From Dermatophilaceae bacterium (GTDB taxonomy: Bacteria > Actinomycetota > Actinomycetes > Actinomycetales > Dermatophilaceae), in assembly GCA_013361975.1 (NCBI GenBank), contig JABFXB010000388.1, positions 1 through 5,215 on the forward strand: a stretch of DNA of 5,215 nucleotides. Direction: 5' to 3'. Every line of letters begins with the position of its first letter. Within the stretch, counting starts at the first letter, position 1. The notes beneath the pieces were generated by a model. That model did no database searches and was not told the origin of the DNA. It worked only from the letters and a program-made list of their open reading frames with translations. The translations under genes and the position numbers were made by a program. Positions 1 through 5,215 of the stretch are shown in pieces.

Positions 1-122
1 ATCACCTTGCGCAGCCGCGGTTCGCCGCAGCTCGGGCACACCGTCAGCGCGTCGTCGGTGAACGACTGGCGGATGTCGAACGCGTGGCCGCACTCTTGGC
101 AGGCGTAGGAGTAGGTGGGCAC
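1..122 (-). CDS. FmdB-family zinc-ribbon protein, N-terminal fragment
   Basis: Forty complete codons are visible before the window edge; the C-terminus lies outside. The GTG start at 122 is preceded by GAGG with 7 nt spacing (about 130-133), a good ribosome binding site. The product opens MPTYSYACQECGHAFDIRQS and carries two CxxC pairs, C8/C11 and C29/C32 (CPSCG), the Zn-ribbon hallmark of the FmdB / CxxC_CXXC_SSSS family (Pfam zf-RING_8 / FmdB regulatory protein). The family was named for a regulator of formamidase/amidase genes, but most members have no proven role; the mycobacterial relative Rv0991c is described as a redox-regulated chaperone. Which role applies here cannot be seen. The gene lies 44 bp downstream of the antiporter in the same direction, without an obvious terminator between them, so co-transcription is likely. 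Family assignment is firm; function is open. Confidence 0.88.
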   Translation of the reverse strand, partial: MPTYSYACQECGHAFDIRQSFTDDALTVCPSCGEPRLRKV

Positions 123-166
123 AGGTGAACCTCGGGCGTCGGATGGGTGATGAACCGCAGGCCAGT

Positions 167-1687
167 CTACGGCCAGCCGGCGAGGCGCCCGTCGCGGCTG
201 ATCTCCCGGATGCGTCGCTCGGTGCGCTGCTTGACCCTCGAGGTCGTCACGACGAGCAGCCGGTCGCCGTGCCGGATCGTCGTGTGGGGCTCTGGCACGA
301 AGCCCTCACCGCCGCGCACGATGAGGGTGACGTTGGCACCCTTGGGCAGGCGCAGCTCGAACACGGCGACCCCGTGCAGCCGCGACTCCGCGCCGACCGT
401 CACCTGGATGACGTCGGCGCTGATCTCCATGAGGGAGGTCGACTCGAGGTCCACGTCGACGGAGTGGACCTGCTCGGTGAGCCCGAGCCGTTTCGCCACC
501 CAGGGAAGGGTGGGGCCCTGGACGACCGTGAAGACCACGACCAGCATGAAGACGAGGTCGAAGATCCAGTCGGTGTCGGGCGTGCCGGTCACCTTCGGCA
601 CCGTCGCCAGCACGACGGGCACGGCCCCTCGCAGGCCGGCCCACGACAGGAACGCCTGCTCGCGCCACGGCACGCGGAACCACGACACCGACACGATGAC
701 CGACAGCGGCCGCGCCACGAGCAGCAGCACGAGGCCGATGACGAGCGCCTTGACGAACATCTCGTCGAGCTTGGTGGGGTCGGCGAGCAGGCCGAGCAGC
801 ACGAAGAGCCCGATCTGGGCGATCCAGCCCATCGCGTTGCCGAAGCTCTGGAAGGCCACCCGGTTCGGCAGCCCCATGTTCCCGAGCACGAGCGCACTCA
901 GATAGGTCGCGAGGAAGCCGGACACGTGGACCGCGGCGCCCACGGCATACGCGAGGACGGTGAGCGACACGACCCCGATGGAGAAGAGCGCCGACGACGC
1001 GCCGGCCACGCGCCGCAGCAGCTGGCCGCCGACCCACCCCACGACGCCGCCCACGAGCGCGCCGCCGGCGAGCTCGACCGCGGTGTGGAAGAGCAGGACC
1101 CACCACGGGTCGGCGGTGCCACCCGGCATGCCCTGCGCGGCGAACGCGACGACGAGGATGACGACGGGGGCGTCGTTGAAGCCGGACTCGGCCTCGAGCA
1201 TGCCCGAGATGCGGCGGGGGAGCGCGACGTTGCGCAGCACCGCGAAGACGGCAGCGGCATCCGTCGACGAGACCACCGCCCCGATGAGCAACGAGATGGT
1301 CCACGACAGGGGGAGGAAGGTGTGCGCGGCGACGGCGACGACGAGCACCGACACGACGACACCGACCGTCGACAGCACCGCGGCCGGCGCCACCGACCGC
1401 CGGATGTTGCTCCACGACGTCGTCAGGCCGCCCTCGGCGAGGATGAGCACGAGGGCCGCGTAGCCGAGCACCCGAGTCGTCGACGCGTCGTCGAACTGGA
1501 TGCCGGCGCCGGCGTTGCCGAGGGCGAGGCCGATGCCGAGGTAGATGAGGAGCGACGGCAGGCCCGACCGCACCGACAGACGGACGGCCGCGACCGCCAC
1601 GAGCAGCACGAGCGACCCGATGAGGAGCACGCGCGTCAGGTCGTCGAGGGTCATGCTCGACGACGTGATGGACGCGAGTGCGGGCAA
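167..1687 (-). CDS. Potassium/proton antiporter, NhaP2/CvrA-type CPA1 exchanger with C-terminal RCK_C domain
   Basis: A polytopic inner-membrane cation/proton exchanger of about 506 residues. With the start used here, the Na_H_Exchanger domain runs roughly over residues 18-400 as a dozen hydrophobic segments. Diagnostic motifs are SSTDAAAVFAVLRN (T142-D143, the unwound TM4 equivalent), ESGFNDAPVVIL (N171-D172, the ion-site pair typical of electroneutral CPA1 exchangers) and SWAGLRGAVPVVLA (R353). The tail, about residues 421-495, is an RCK_C/TrkA_C regulatory domain (DVIQVTVGAESRLHGVAV, RLPKGANVTLIV, GDRLLVV), ending RLAGWP as in actinobacterial relatives. This architecture matches NhaP2, known for K+/H+ exchange; substrate preference (K+ versus Na+) is inferred. 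Start: TTG at 1687 has GAGGAG at 1694-1699 with 6 nt spacing. An ATG at 1654 gives MTLDDLTRVLL, the commoner family N-terminus, but has no clear ribosome site; a farther TTG at 1717 is also in frame. The gene is divergent from the acylase and precedes the FmdB-like gene. Confidence 0.93.
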   Translation of the reverse strand: MPALASITSSSMTLDDLTRVLLIGSLVLLVAVAAVRLSVRSGLPSLLIYLGIGLALGNAGAGIQFDDASTTRVLGYAALVLILAEGGLTTSWSNIRRSVAPAAVLSTVGVVVSVLVVAVAAHTFLPLSWTISLLIGAVVSSTDAAAVFAVLRNVALPRRISGMLEAESGFNDAPVVILVVAFAAQGMPGGTADPWWVLLFHTAVELAGGALVGGVVGWVGGQLLRRVAGASSALFSIGVVSLTVLAYAVGAAVHVSGFLATYLSALVLGNMGLPNRVAFQSFGNAMGWIAQIGLFVLLGLLADPTKLDEMFVKALVIGLVLLLVARPLSVIVSVSWFRVPWREQAFLSWAGLRGAVPVVLATVPKVTGTPDTDWIFDLVFMLVVVFTVVQGPTLPWVAKRLGLTEQVHSVDVDLESTSLMEISADVIQVTVGAESRLHGVAVFELRLPKGANVTLIVRGGEGFVPEPHTTIRHGDRLLVVTTSRVKQRTERRIREISRDGRLAGWP

Positions 1688-1693
1688 CGGCGG

Positions 1694-1699
1694 CTCCTC
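1694..1699 (-). promoter_or_regulatory. Ribosome binding site deciding the antiporter TTG start
   Basis: On the minus strand the sequence reads GAGGAG, then six bases, then TTG at 1687. This is the strongest Shine-Dalgarno match near any candidate start of the antiporter. The downstream ATG at 1654 is preceded by CGTCGTCGAGC, a poor match, and the upstream TTG at 1717 has GGAG 16 nt away, too far. It therefore favours the 506-residue product, although the ATG form is closer to typical family N-termini. Confidence 0.6.
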
Positions 1700-1835
1700 A
1701 GGTGTGGGCCAATCCAACCATCCCGACGCGCCGCTCCGGACGCGGAGTCCGCACTCGCGGCGGCCTCACGAGACGGTTCGGCAACGATGCGGCGCGGCAC
1801 CTCGCGGGCGGCGGCTCGGCCGTCAGCCCGTGGCC

Positions 1836-1841
1836 TAGGCT
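1836..1841 (+). promoter_or_regulatory. -10 hexamer of a probable leaderless promoter for the acylase
   Basis: TAGGCT matches the actinobacterial sigA-type TANNNT hexamer and ends 7 nt before the GTG start at 1849, so transcription would begin at or next to the start codon. There is no convincing -35 element at 17-18 bp upstream, which is common for such promoters. The only purine-rich alternative is the AGG inside the same hexamer, 9 nt from GTG, a weak ribosome site; a leaderless mRNA is therefore the better reading. Transcription start mapping is needed to prove it. Confidence 0.5.
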
Positions 1842-1848
1842 CGTTCGC

Positions 1849-4437
1849 GTGTCACGGTTGAAGCGCGCTCGTCAGGTCGTCCTGCTCGTCGTCGTCCTCA
1901 TCGTCATGGCGGTGGTCGGCACGAGCATCGTGGCGATCTCGGTGGTGCGCCAGTCGTTCCCCGAGACGGGCGGCGAGCTGCAGATCGAGGGCCTGACGAG
2001 CTCGGTCACGGTGAGCCGCGACGGCCGTGGCATCCCCTCGATCTACGCCGACAACGCGAACGACCTCTTCCGGGCCCAGGGCTTCGTCAGCGCCCAGGAC
2101 CGCTTCTTCGAGATGGACCTGCGCCGGCACGTGACGGCGGGACGCCTGTCCGAGCTCGTCGGCAGCTCGGGCCTCGACAAGGACAAGGTCATCCGCACGA
2201 TGGGCTGGCGCCGCGTCGCCGAGCAGGAGCTGCCCAAGCTCGCTCCCGAGACGCGGCAGTACCTCCAGGCGTACGCCGACGGTGTCAACGCGTACATCAA
2301 GCAGGCGGGCTCGCCCGAGAAGATGTCGCTCGAGTACACCGTGCTCTCGCGGCGCAACCCGAACTACCGCGTCGAGCCGTGGACCCCGGTCGACTCGCTC
2401 GCCTGGCTCAAGGCGATGGCGTGGGACCTGCGTGGCGACTACAACGACGAGCTCGCCCGCGCCCGGCTCTCGCGGACCACCCGCTCGCTCAAGCAGATCA
2501 ACCTGCTCTACCCGCCCTACCCGGTGGACCGGAACCTGCCGATCCTCTCCGCCCAGGACTGGCAGCCGGCGGCCGAGGCCGACCAGGCCGCGAGCGCCGA
2601 GCCGGCCGCGTTCTCCGCCATGAAGACCGCCGACGGGCACGCCGCGTTCGAGTCGGCGCTCGCCTCGGTCGACGCGGTGCCCTCGAGCCTGGGCCGAGGC
2701 GACGGCATCGGCTCCAACTCGTGGGTGGTGTCGGGGTCGCACACGACCACCGGCAAGCCGCTGCTCGCCAACGACCCGCACCTGGCCCTCTCCATCCCCG
2801 GCATCTGGGCCCAGGTCAACCTCCAGTGCCGCAAGGTCAGCGCGGACTGCCCGTTCCGCGTCTCCGGCTTCACCTTCTCGGGCCTGCCCGGCGTCGTCAT
2901 CGGCCACAACGACAAGGTCGCCTGGGGCATGACGAACCTCGGGCCCGACGTCAGCGACTTCTTCCTCGAGCAGGTCACCGGCAGCTCGTACCTGCGCGAC
3001 GGCGACAACACGCCGCTCGTCCAGCGCAAGGAGGTCATCAAGGTCGCGGGCGGGGCCGACGTCCCCATCACGGTGCGGTCGACCGTGCACGGGCCGATCC
3101 TGTCCGACGTCGTGCCGGCCATCGACACCGCCGGCGACCGCAGCGTCGTGCGCGGCGCCGCCCAGTCCAACCGGTATGCCGTCTCGCTGGCCTGGACGGC
3201 CCTGACCCCGGGCACGACGGCCGACGCGATCTTCGCGCTCAACAAGGCCGGCAACTGGTCCGACTTCCGCAAGGCGGCCGCGCTCTTCTCGGTGCCGTCG
3301 CAGAACCTCGTCTACGCCGACACCTCGGGTCACATCGGTTACCAGGCGCCCGGCAAGATCCCGATCCGTCGCTCCTCGACGCCGGGCGCGCCCCCCGGTT
3401 TCTGGCCGGCGCCCGGCTGGGACTCGCAGTGGGACTGGAAGGGCTACGTGCCCTTCGAGGACCTGCCGCAGACGTTCGACCCCGCCGAGGGCTTCATCGT
3501 CACCGCCAACCAGGCGGTCACGGCGAGCCAGACGCCGTTCCTCACCTCGGAGTGGGACTACGGCTTCCGGGCCCAGCGCATCCGCACGCTGCTGGCGGCG
3601 ACCCCCAAGGTCTCGCCCGAGACGATGACGCAGATCCAGGGCGACAGCCGCAACACGTACGCCCCGGGACTCGTCGAGCGGCTGCTCTCCGTGCAGGTCG
3701 ACGACTTCACGGCCCAGGCCCAACGGCTGCTGCGCGACTGGGACGGCAGCCAGCCGAACGACAAGTCCCGCGACTCCGCCTCCGCCGCGTACTACAACGC
3801 GGTGTGGAAGTACCTCCTCGAGCTGACCTTCGACGAGCTGCCGCCCGACATCGCCCCCGACGGCGGCAGCCGATGGATGGTCGTGATGGAGCAGCTGCTC
3901 AAGGACCCCAAGAACGACTGGTGGGACGACAAGACGACGCCCGGGGTCACCGAGGGCTCGGGCGAGATCCTCAAGCGCGCCCTCGTCGAGGCCCGGCTCG
4001 ACCTCGCCCGCGAGCTCGGCAAGGTGCCGGCGACGTGGCGCTGGGGGCGGTTGCACCAGCTCGACCTCAAGCACCAGGTGATGGGCGCCGAGGGCGTGCC
4101 GTCGGTGGTGCAGAGCCTCTTCAACCGCGAGGACATCGAGCTCGGCGGCGGCAACTCCATCGTCAACGCCAACTCGTGGAACGCCTCGAAGCCCGGCTAC
4201 GACGTGACCAACGGGCCGTCGATGCGCATGGTCGTCGACCTCGGCAACCTCGACGCGTCGCGCTGGGTGAACTCGACCGGGCAGTCCGGACACACCTACG
4301 ACGACCACTACTCCGACCAGGTCGACGCGTGGGCTGCGAACGAGAGCTTCCCCTGGCCGTTCACCCAGAACGCCGTACGCGAGGCCTCGGCCGACGAGCT
4401 CACCCTCGTGCCGCCGCGGTCGGCGACAAACCCCTAG
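1849..4437 (+). CDS. Penicillin acylase family protein (Ntn hydrolase), membrane-anchored
   Basis: A self-processing amidase of the penicillin/cephalosporin/AHL acylase superfamily, 862 residues from GTG 1849, within the family's usual length. Residues 9-33 form one hydrophobic segment after a basic MSRLKRAR start, with no lipobox or clear AxA cleavage site, so the protein is probably exported and anchored outside the membrane. The alpha part follows (FRAQGFVSAQDRFFEMDLRR near residues 74-93). An Ala/Glu-rich stretch at about 240-288 is the expected excised spacer. The beta chain should begin at S289 in GIGSNSWVV (codon 2713-2715). Counting that Ser as beta-1, His beta-23 falls in LLANDPHL and Asn beta-266 in TANQAV, matching the Ser/His/Asn set of cephalosporin and AHL acylases; D-beta-79 and D-beta-82 in LGPDVSDFF fit the calcium ligands. 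The catalytic set is intact, so it should be active. The substrate (beta-lactam side chain, acyl-homoserine lactone or another acyl amide) cannot be read from sequence. An in-frame extension to 1678 was rejected because it has no hydrophobic or conserved content and overlaps the antiporter. Confidence 0.93.
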   Translation: MSRLKRARQVVLLVVVLIVMAVVGTSIVAISVVRQSFPETGGELQIEGLTSSVTVSRDGRGIPSIYADNANDLFRAQGFVSAQDRFFEMDLRRHVTAGRLSELVGSSGLDKDKVIRTMGWRRVAEQELPKLAPETRQYLQAYADGVNAYIKQAGSPEKMSLEYTVLSRRNPNYRVEPWTPVDSLAWLKAMAWDLRGDYNDELARARLSRTTRSLKQINLLYPPYPVDRNLPILSAQDWQPAAEADQAASAEPAAFSAMKTADGHAAFESALASVDAVPSSLGRGDGIGSNSWVVSGSHTTTGKPLLANDPHLALSIPGIWAQVNLQCRKVSADCPFRVSGFTFSGLPGVVIGHNDKVAWGMTNLGPDVSDFFLEQVTGSSYLRDGDNTPLVQRKEVIKVAGGADVPITVRSTVHGPILSDVVPAIDTAGDRSVVRGAAQSNRYAVSLAWTALTPGTTADAIFALNKAGNWSDFRKAAALFSVPSQNLVYADTSGHIGYQAPGKIPIRRSSTPGAPPGFWPAPGWDSQWDWKGYVPFEDLPQTFDPAEGFIVTANQAVTASQTPFLTSEWDYGFRAQRIRTLLAATPKVSPETMTQIQGDSRNTYAPGLVERLLSVQVDDFTAQAQRLLRDWDGSQPNDKSRDSASAAYYNAVWKYLLELTFDELPPDIAPDGGSRWMVVMEQLLKDPKNDWWDDKTTPGVTEGSGEILKRALVEARLDLARELGKVPATWRWGRLHQLDLKHQVMGAEGVPSVVQSLFNREDIELGGGNSIVNANSWNASKPGYDVTNGPSMRMVVDLGNLDASRWVNSTGQSGHTYDDHYSDQVDAWAANESFPWPFTQNAVREASADELTLVPPRSATNP
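4434..4437. other. CTAG stop-codon overlap of convergent genes
   Basis: The palindrome CTAG serves both genes: bases 4435-4437 are the acylase TAG stop and bases 4436-4434 read on the other strand are the cyclo-ligase TAG stop. The two convergent genes thus overlap by four bases and have no intergenic space. No hairpin resembling a rho-independent terminator is seen within roughly 60 bp on either side, so termination of each transcript must occur inside the opposing gene or depend on Rho. Confidence 0.9.
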
Positions 4438-5099
4438 GCGTCGCGGGCGGTCACCCCCTGGTCGCCGCGCGCGCCCTCCGATGCGGTGGCGTCGTGACGC
4501 AGCCGCACGACTCGACCCGTCGTCGTCACGTAGCCGTCGACGGGCACGTCGTGGTCGTCGCTCGGCAGGTCGGCCTCGCTCTGCTCGCCCTCGTGCAGCA
4601 GCGTGATGACCGGTGCGGCGGGGTCGCGGTGCAGCAGGGCGCGGTCGTAGCAGCCGCCGCCCTGGCCGAGACGCGTGCCGTGCGCGTCGACCGAGAGGCC
4701 GGGCGTGACGACGAGGTCGCACGTCGCGAGGGCGTCGGTGCCGAGCCAGCCGTCCTGGTCCTGCGAGATGGGGGAGTGCCCGAGACGGGCGGGGCGGCTC
4801 ACGGTCACCCGGTCGCCCGTGGCGCCGCGGACGGCATACCTCCACTGGAGCGAGTAGTCGTCGAGGACCACGGGCACGATGACCTCGTGCCCGGTGTCGA
4901 GCAGAGCCTCGACGAGCAGGCCGGTCGGCGGCTCGTCGGGCAGCGACTCGTAGACGGCCACCCGAGCGGGGTCGGGGACGAAGCGCAGCACGGCCTCCGC
5001 GAGTGCCGTCGACGAGGCCTCGCGGTCCATCGCGGCGGCGAGCTCGCGCCGCCGCGCCCGCGCCGCGTGACGGAGGTCACGCTTGTCGGGAGCGCTCAC
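4434..5099 (-). CDS. 5-formyltetrahydrofolate cyclo-ligase (5,10-methenyltetrahydrofolate synthetase)
   Basis: A cytosolic enzyme that uses ATP to convert 5-formyltetrahydrofolate to 5,10-methenyltetrahydrofolate, returning stored folate to the one-carbon pool. From GTG 5099 it is 221 residues, normal to slightly long for the family. The N-terminal basic helix SAPDKRDLRHAARARRREL contains the conserved K6 and R10 region. VAVYESLPDEPPTGLLVEAL (48-66) is the folate-side motif with its Glu. The signature GTRLGQGGGCYDRAL (141-155) is the phosphate-binding loop, with Gln and Cys at two positions where many homologues have an aromatic or basic residue; the invariant RLG-GGG-YDR core is kept. The C-terminus beyond about residue 200 is a short hydrophilic extension. 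Start choice: GGGAG at 5112-5116 precedes GTG 5099 with wide (11-12 nt) spacing; GTG 5108 lies too close to it, and a farther GTG at 5192 would run into the divergent gene. A 12-codon upstream frame ends in GTGA over this start and may couple translation. Confidence 0.93.
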   Translation of the reverse strand: MSAPDKRDLRHAARARRRELAAAMDREASSTALAEAVLRFVPDPARVAVYESLPDEPPTGLLVEALLDTGHEVIVPVVLDDYSLQWRYAVRGATGDRVTVSRPARLGHSPISQDQDGWLGTDALATCDLVVTPGLSVDAHGTRLGQGGGCYDRALLHRDPAAPVITLLHEGEQSEADLPSDDHDVPVDGYVTTTGRVVRLRHDATASEGARGDQGVTARDA

Positions 5100-5147
5100 G
5101 GGGTCCACATCTCCCGCACTCGGCTGCGGCACATACGGCCCATCGTA
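5096..5147 (-). promoter_or_regulatory. Possible leaderless promoter and 12-codon upstream ORF of the cyclo-ligase
   Basis: On the minus strand TACGAT (5147-5142) fits TANNNT and is followed after 7 nt by ATG at 5134. That ATG opens a 12-codon frame, MCRSRVREMWTP, whose TGA (5098-5096) overlaps the cyclo-ligase GTG (5099-5097) in GTGA. The spacing from hexamer to start equals that at the acylase and at the right-edge gene. The geometry suggests a leaderless short ORF that delivers ribosomes to the cyclo-ligase start by termination-reinitiation. No -35 element is recognised, and a short frame of this length can occur by chance, so this is tentative. Confidence 0.33.
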
Positions 5148-5151
5148 AGGT
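5146..5151 (+). promoter_or_regulatory. -10 hexamer (or overlapping ribosome site) of the uridylyltransferase gene
   Basis: TAAGGT fits the TANNNT hexamer and lies 7 nt before ATG 5159, the same geometry as upstream of the acylase. The same bases contain AAGG, which is 8 nt from the ATG and could instead act as a Shine-Dalgarno site. Sequence alone cannot separate a leaderless promoter from a leadered mRNA whose promoter lies inside the cyclo-ligase gene. The hexamer overlaps by two bases the minus-strand TACGAT. Confidence 0.42.
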
Positions 5152-5158
5152 GATGGCC

Positions 5159-5215
5159 ATGAGTGACCAGGGGCTCCAGGCGTCCGTCGCACTGATGCGC
5201 GAACGGGGCCTCGGT
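5159..5215 (+). CDS. N-terminus of probable UTP-glucose-1-phosphate uridylyltransferase (UDPGP type)
   Basis: Nineteen codons are visible before the right edge, reading MSDQGLQASVALMRERGLG. The pattern GL-x-x-(S/A)-x-x-x-MRE-x-G resembles the opening helix of actinobacterial UDPGP-type uridylyltransferases, which make UDP-glucose from UTP and glucose-1-phosphate for cell-envelope glycans. A uridylyltransferase gene divergent from 5-formyltetrahydrofolate cyclo-ligase is a familiar actinobacterial arrangement (galU beside Rv0992c in Mycobacterium tuberculosis), which supports the call, although mycobacterial GalU is of the other, nucleotidyltransferase type. ATG 5159 is preferred to the in-frame ATG 5153, because AAGG (5147-5150) is 8 nt away from the former and only 2 nt from the latter. 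A real coding start here is likely; the product name rests on a very short stretch plus context. Confidence 0.6.
   Translation, partial: MSDQGLQASVALMRERGLG

Larger units (their letters stand above)
1688..1848. other. Divergent intergenic region between antiporter and acylase
   Basis: This 161-bp gap separates two divergent start codons, so it should hold both promoters. The acylase side has a clear -10-like hexamer (listed separately). On the minus strand I find no TANNNT hexamer close to the antiporter start; the only strong signal there is the GAGGAG ribosome site at 1694-1699. Two overlapping, mutually exclusive short inverted repeats occupy 1734-1751: CTCCG/CGGAG with a 4-nt loop, and CGGAC/GTCCG with a 5-nt loop. 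They could be an operator or a weak RNA hairpin, or chance in GC-rich DNA. No other gene or repeat is evident. Confidence 0.5.

Noticed and set aside
123..166. Separate promoter or terminator between antiporter and FmdB-like gene
   Set aside because: The 44-bp gap has an imperfect GGTGAACC / GGTGATGAACC repetition but no TANNNT hexamer in the minus direction and no stable hairpin; only the ribosome site of the FmdB-like gene is supported.
1678..1848. In-frame N-terminal extension of the acylase to ATG 1678
   Set aside because: The added 57 residues are Arg-rich and without conserved content, would overlap the antiporter start, and would bury the membrane anchor; GTG 1849 gives a normal basic-hydrophobic N-terminus.
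125..1861. A 578-codon plus-strand open frame antisense to the antiporter
   Set aside because: Its translation is dominated by Arg, Asp, Glu, His and Gly with no hydrophobic core or domain; it is the expected shadow of a GC-rich gene on the opposite strand, where the antiporter motifs are unmistakable.
4374..4500. Rho-independent terminator between the convergent genes
   Set aside because: I looked for a GC-rich hairpin with a T-run on either strand around the CTAG overlap and found none.
1852..4845. A 997-codon minus-strand open frame antisense to the acylase
   Set aside because: Very long, but compositionally a shadow (Arg/Gly/Val/Asp/His-rich, no recognisable motif) and it overlaps two well-supported genes. 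Third-position G/C bias keeps such frames free of stops.
2379..5153. A 924-codon plus-strand open frame spanning the acylase and the cyclo-ligase
   Set aside because: It is an alternate frame of the acylase continuing antisense to the cyclo-ligase; low complexity, Arg-rich, no domain, and no sensible start signal.
5100..5192. In-frame N-terminal extension of the cyclo-ligase to GTG 5192
   Set aside because: It would add 31 residues of Pro/Gly-rich sequence unlike the family and overlap the divergent uridylyltransferase start.

Overview
This is a gene-dense stretch of high-GC DNA (strong G/C preference at third codon positions, GTG and TTG starts), most simply read as an Actinomycetota chromosome. 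The gene set and the style of the proteins point to Micrococcales, perhaps near Intrasporangiaceae/Dermatophilaceae; that narrower placement is an inference, not a measurement.

Layout, left to right. (1) Minus strand, cut by the left edge: the N-terminus of an FmdB/Rv0991c-type zinc-ribbon protein. (2) Minus strand, 44 bp upstream of it: a complete NhaP2-type potassium/proton antiporter with a C-terminal RCK_C (TrkA_C) domain. (3) A 161-bp divergent intergenic region holding a likely leaderless promoter for the next gene. (4) Plus strand: a complete, membrane-anchored penicillin-acylase-family Ntn hydrolase with the self-processing Ser and the main catalytic residues intact. (5) Minus strand, converging on the acylase with the two stop codons interlocked in one CTAG: 5-formyltetrahydrofolate cyclo-ligase. 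(6) A 59-bp divergent region with two back-to-back -10-like hexamers. (7) Plus strand, cut by the right edge: the N-terminus of a probable UTP-glucose-1-phosphate uridylyltransferase of the UDPGP type.

The cyclo-ligase, FmdB-like protein and uridylyltransferase are commonly clustered in actinobacteria (in Mycobacterium tuberculosis Rv0991c, Rv0992c and galU are adjacent). Here the antiporter/acylase divergent pair sits between the cyclo-ligase and FmdB, which suggests insertion into that block or rearrangement. The genes do not form one pathway: ion homeostasis, extracytoplasmic amide hydrolysis, folate salvage and nucleotide-sugar synthesis are separate jobs. I see no mobile element, CRISPR array, RNA gene or phage gene. 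The points most worth a second look are the shared hexamer + 7 nt + start-codon arrangement upstream of three reading frames, a tiny leaderless upstream ORF whose stop overlaps the cyclo-ligase start, the CTAG stop-stop overlap, and a 9-mer that recurs once in each complete gene using the rare Tyr codon TAT.
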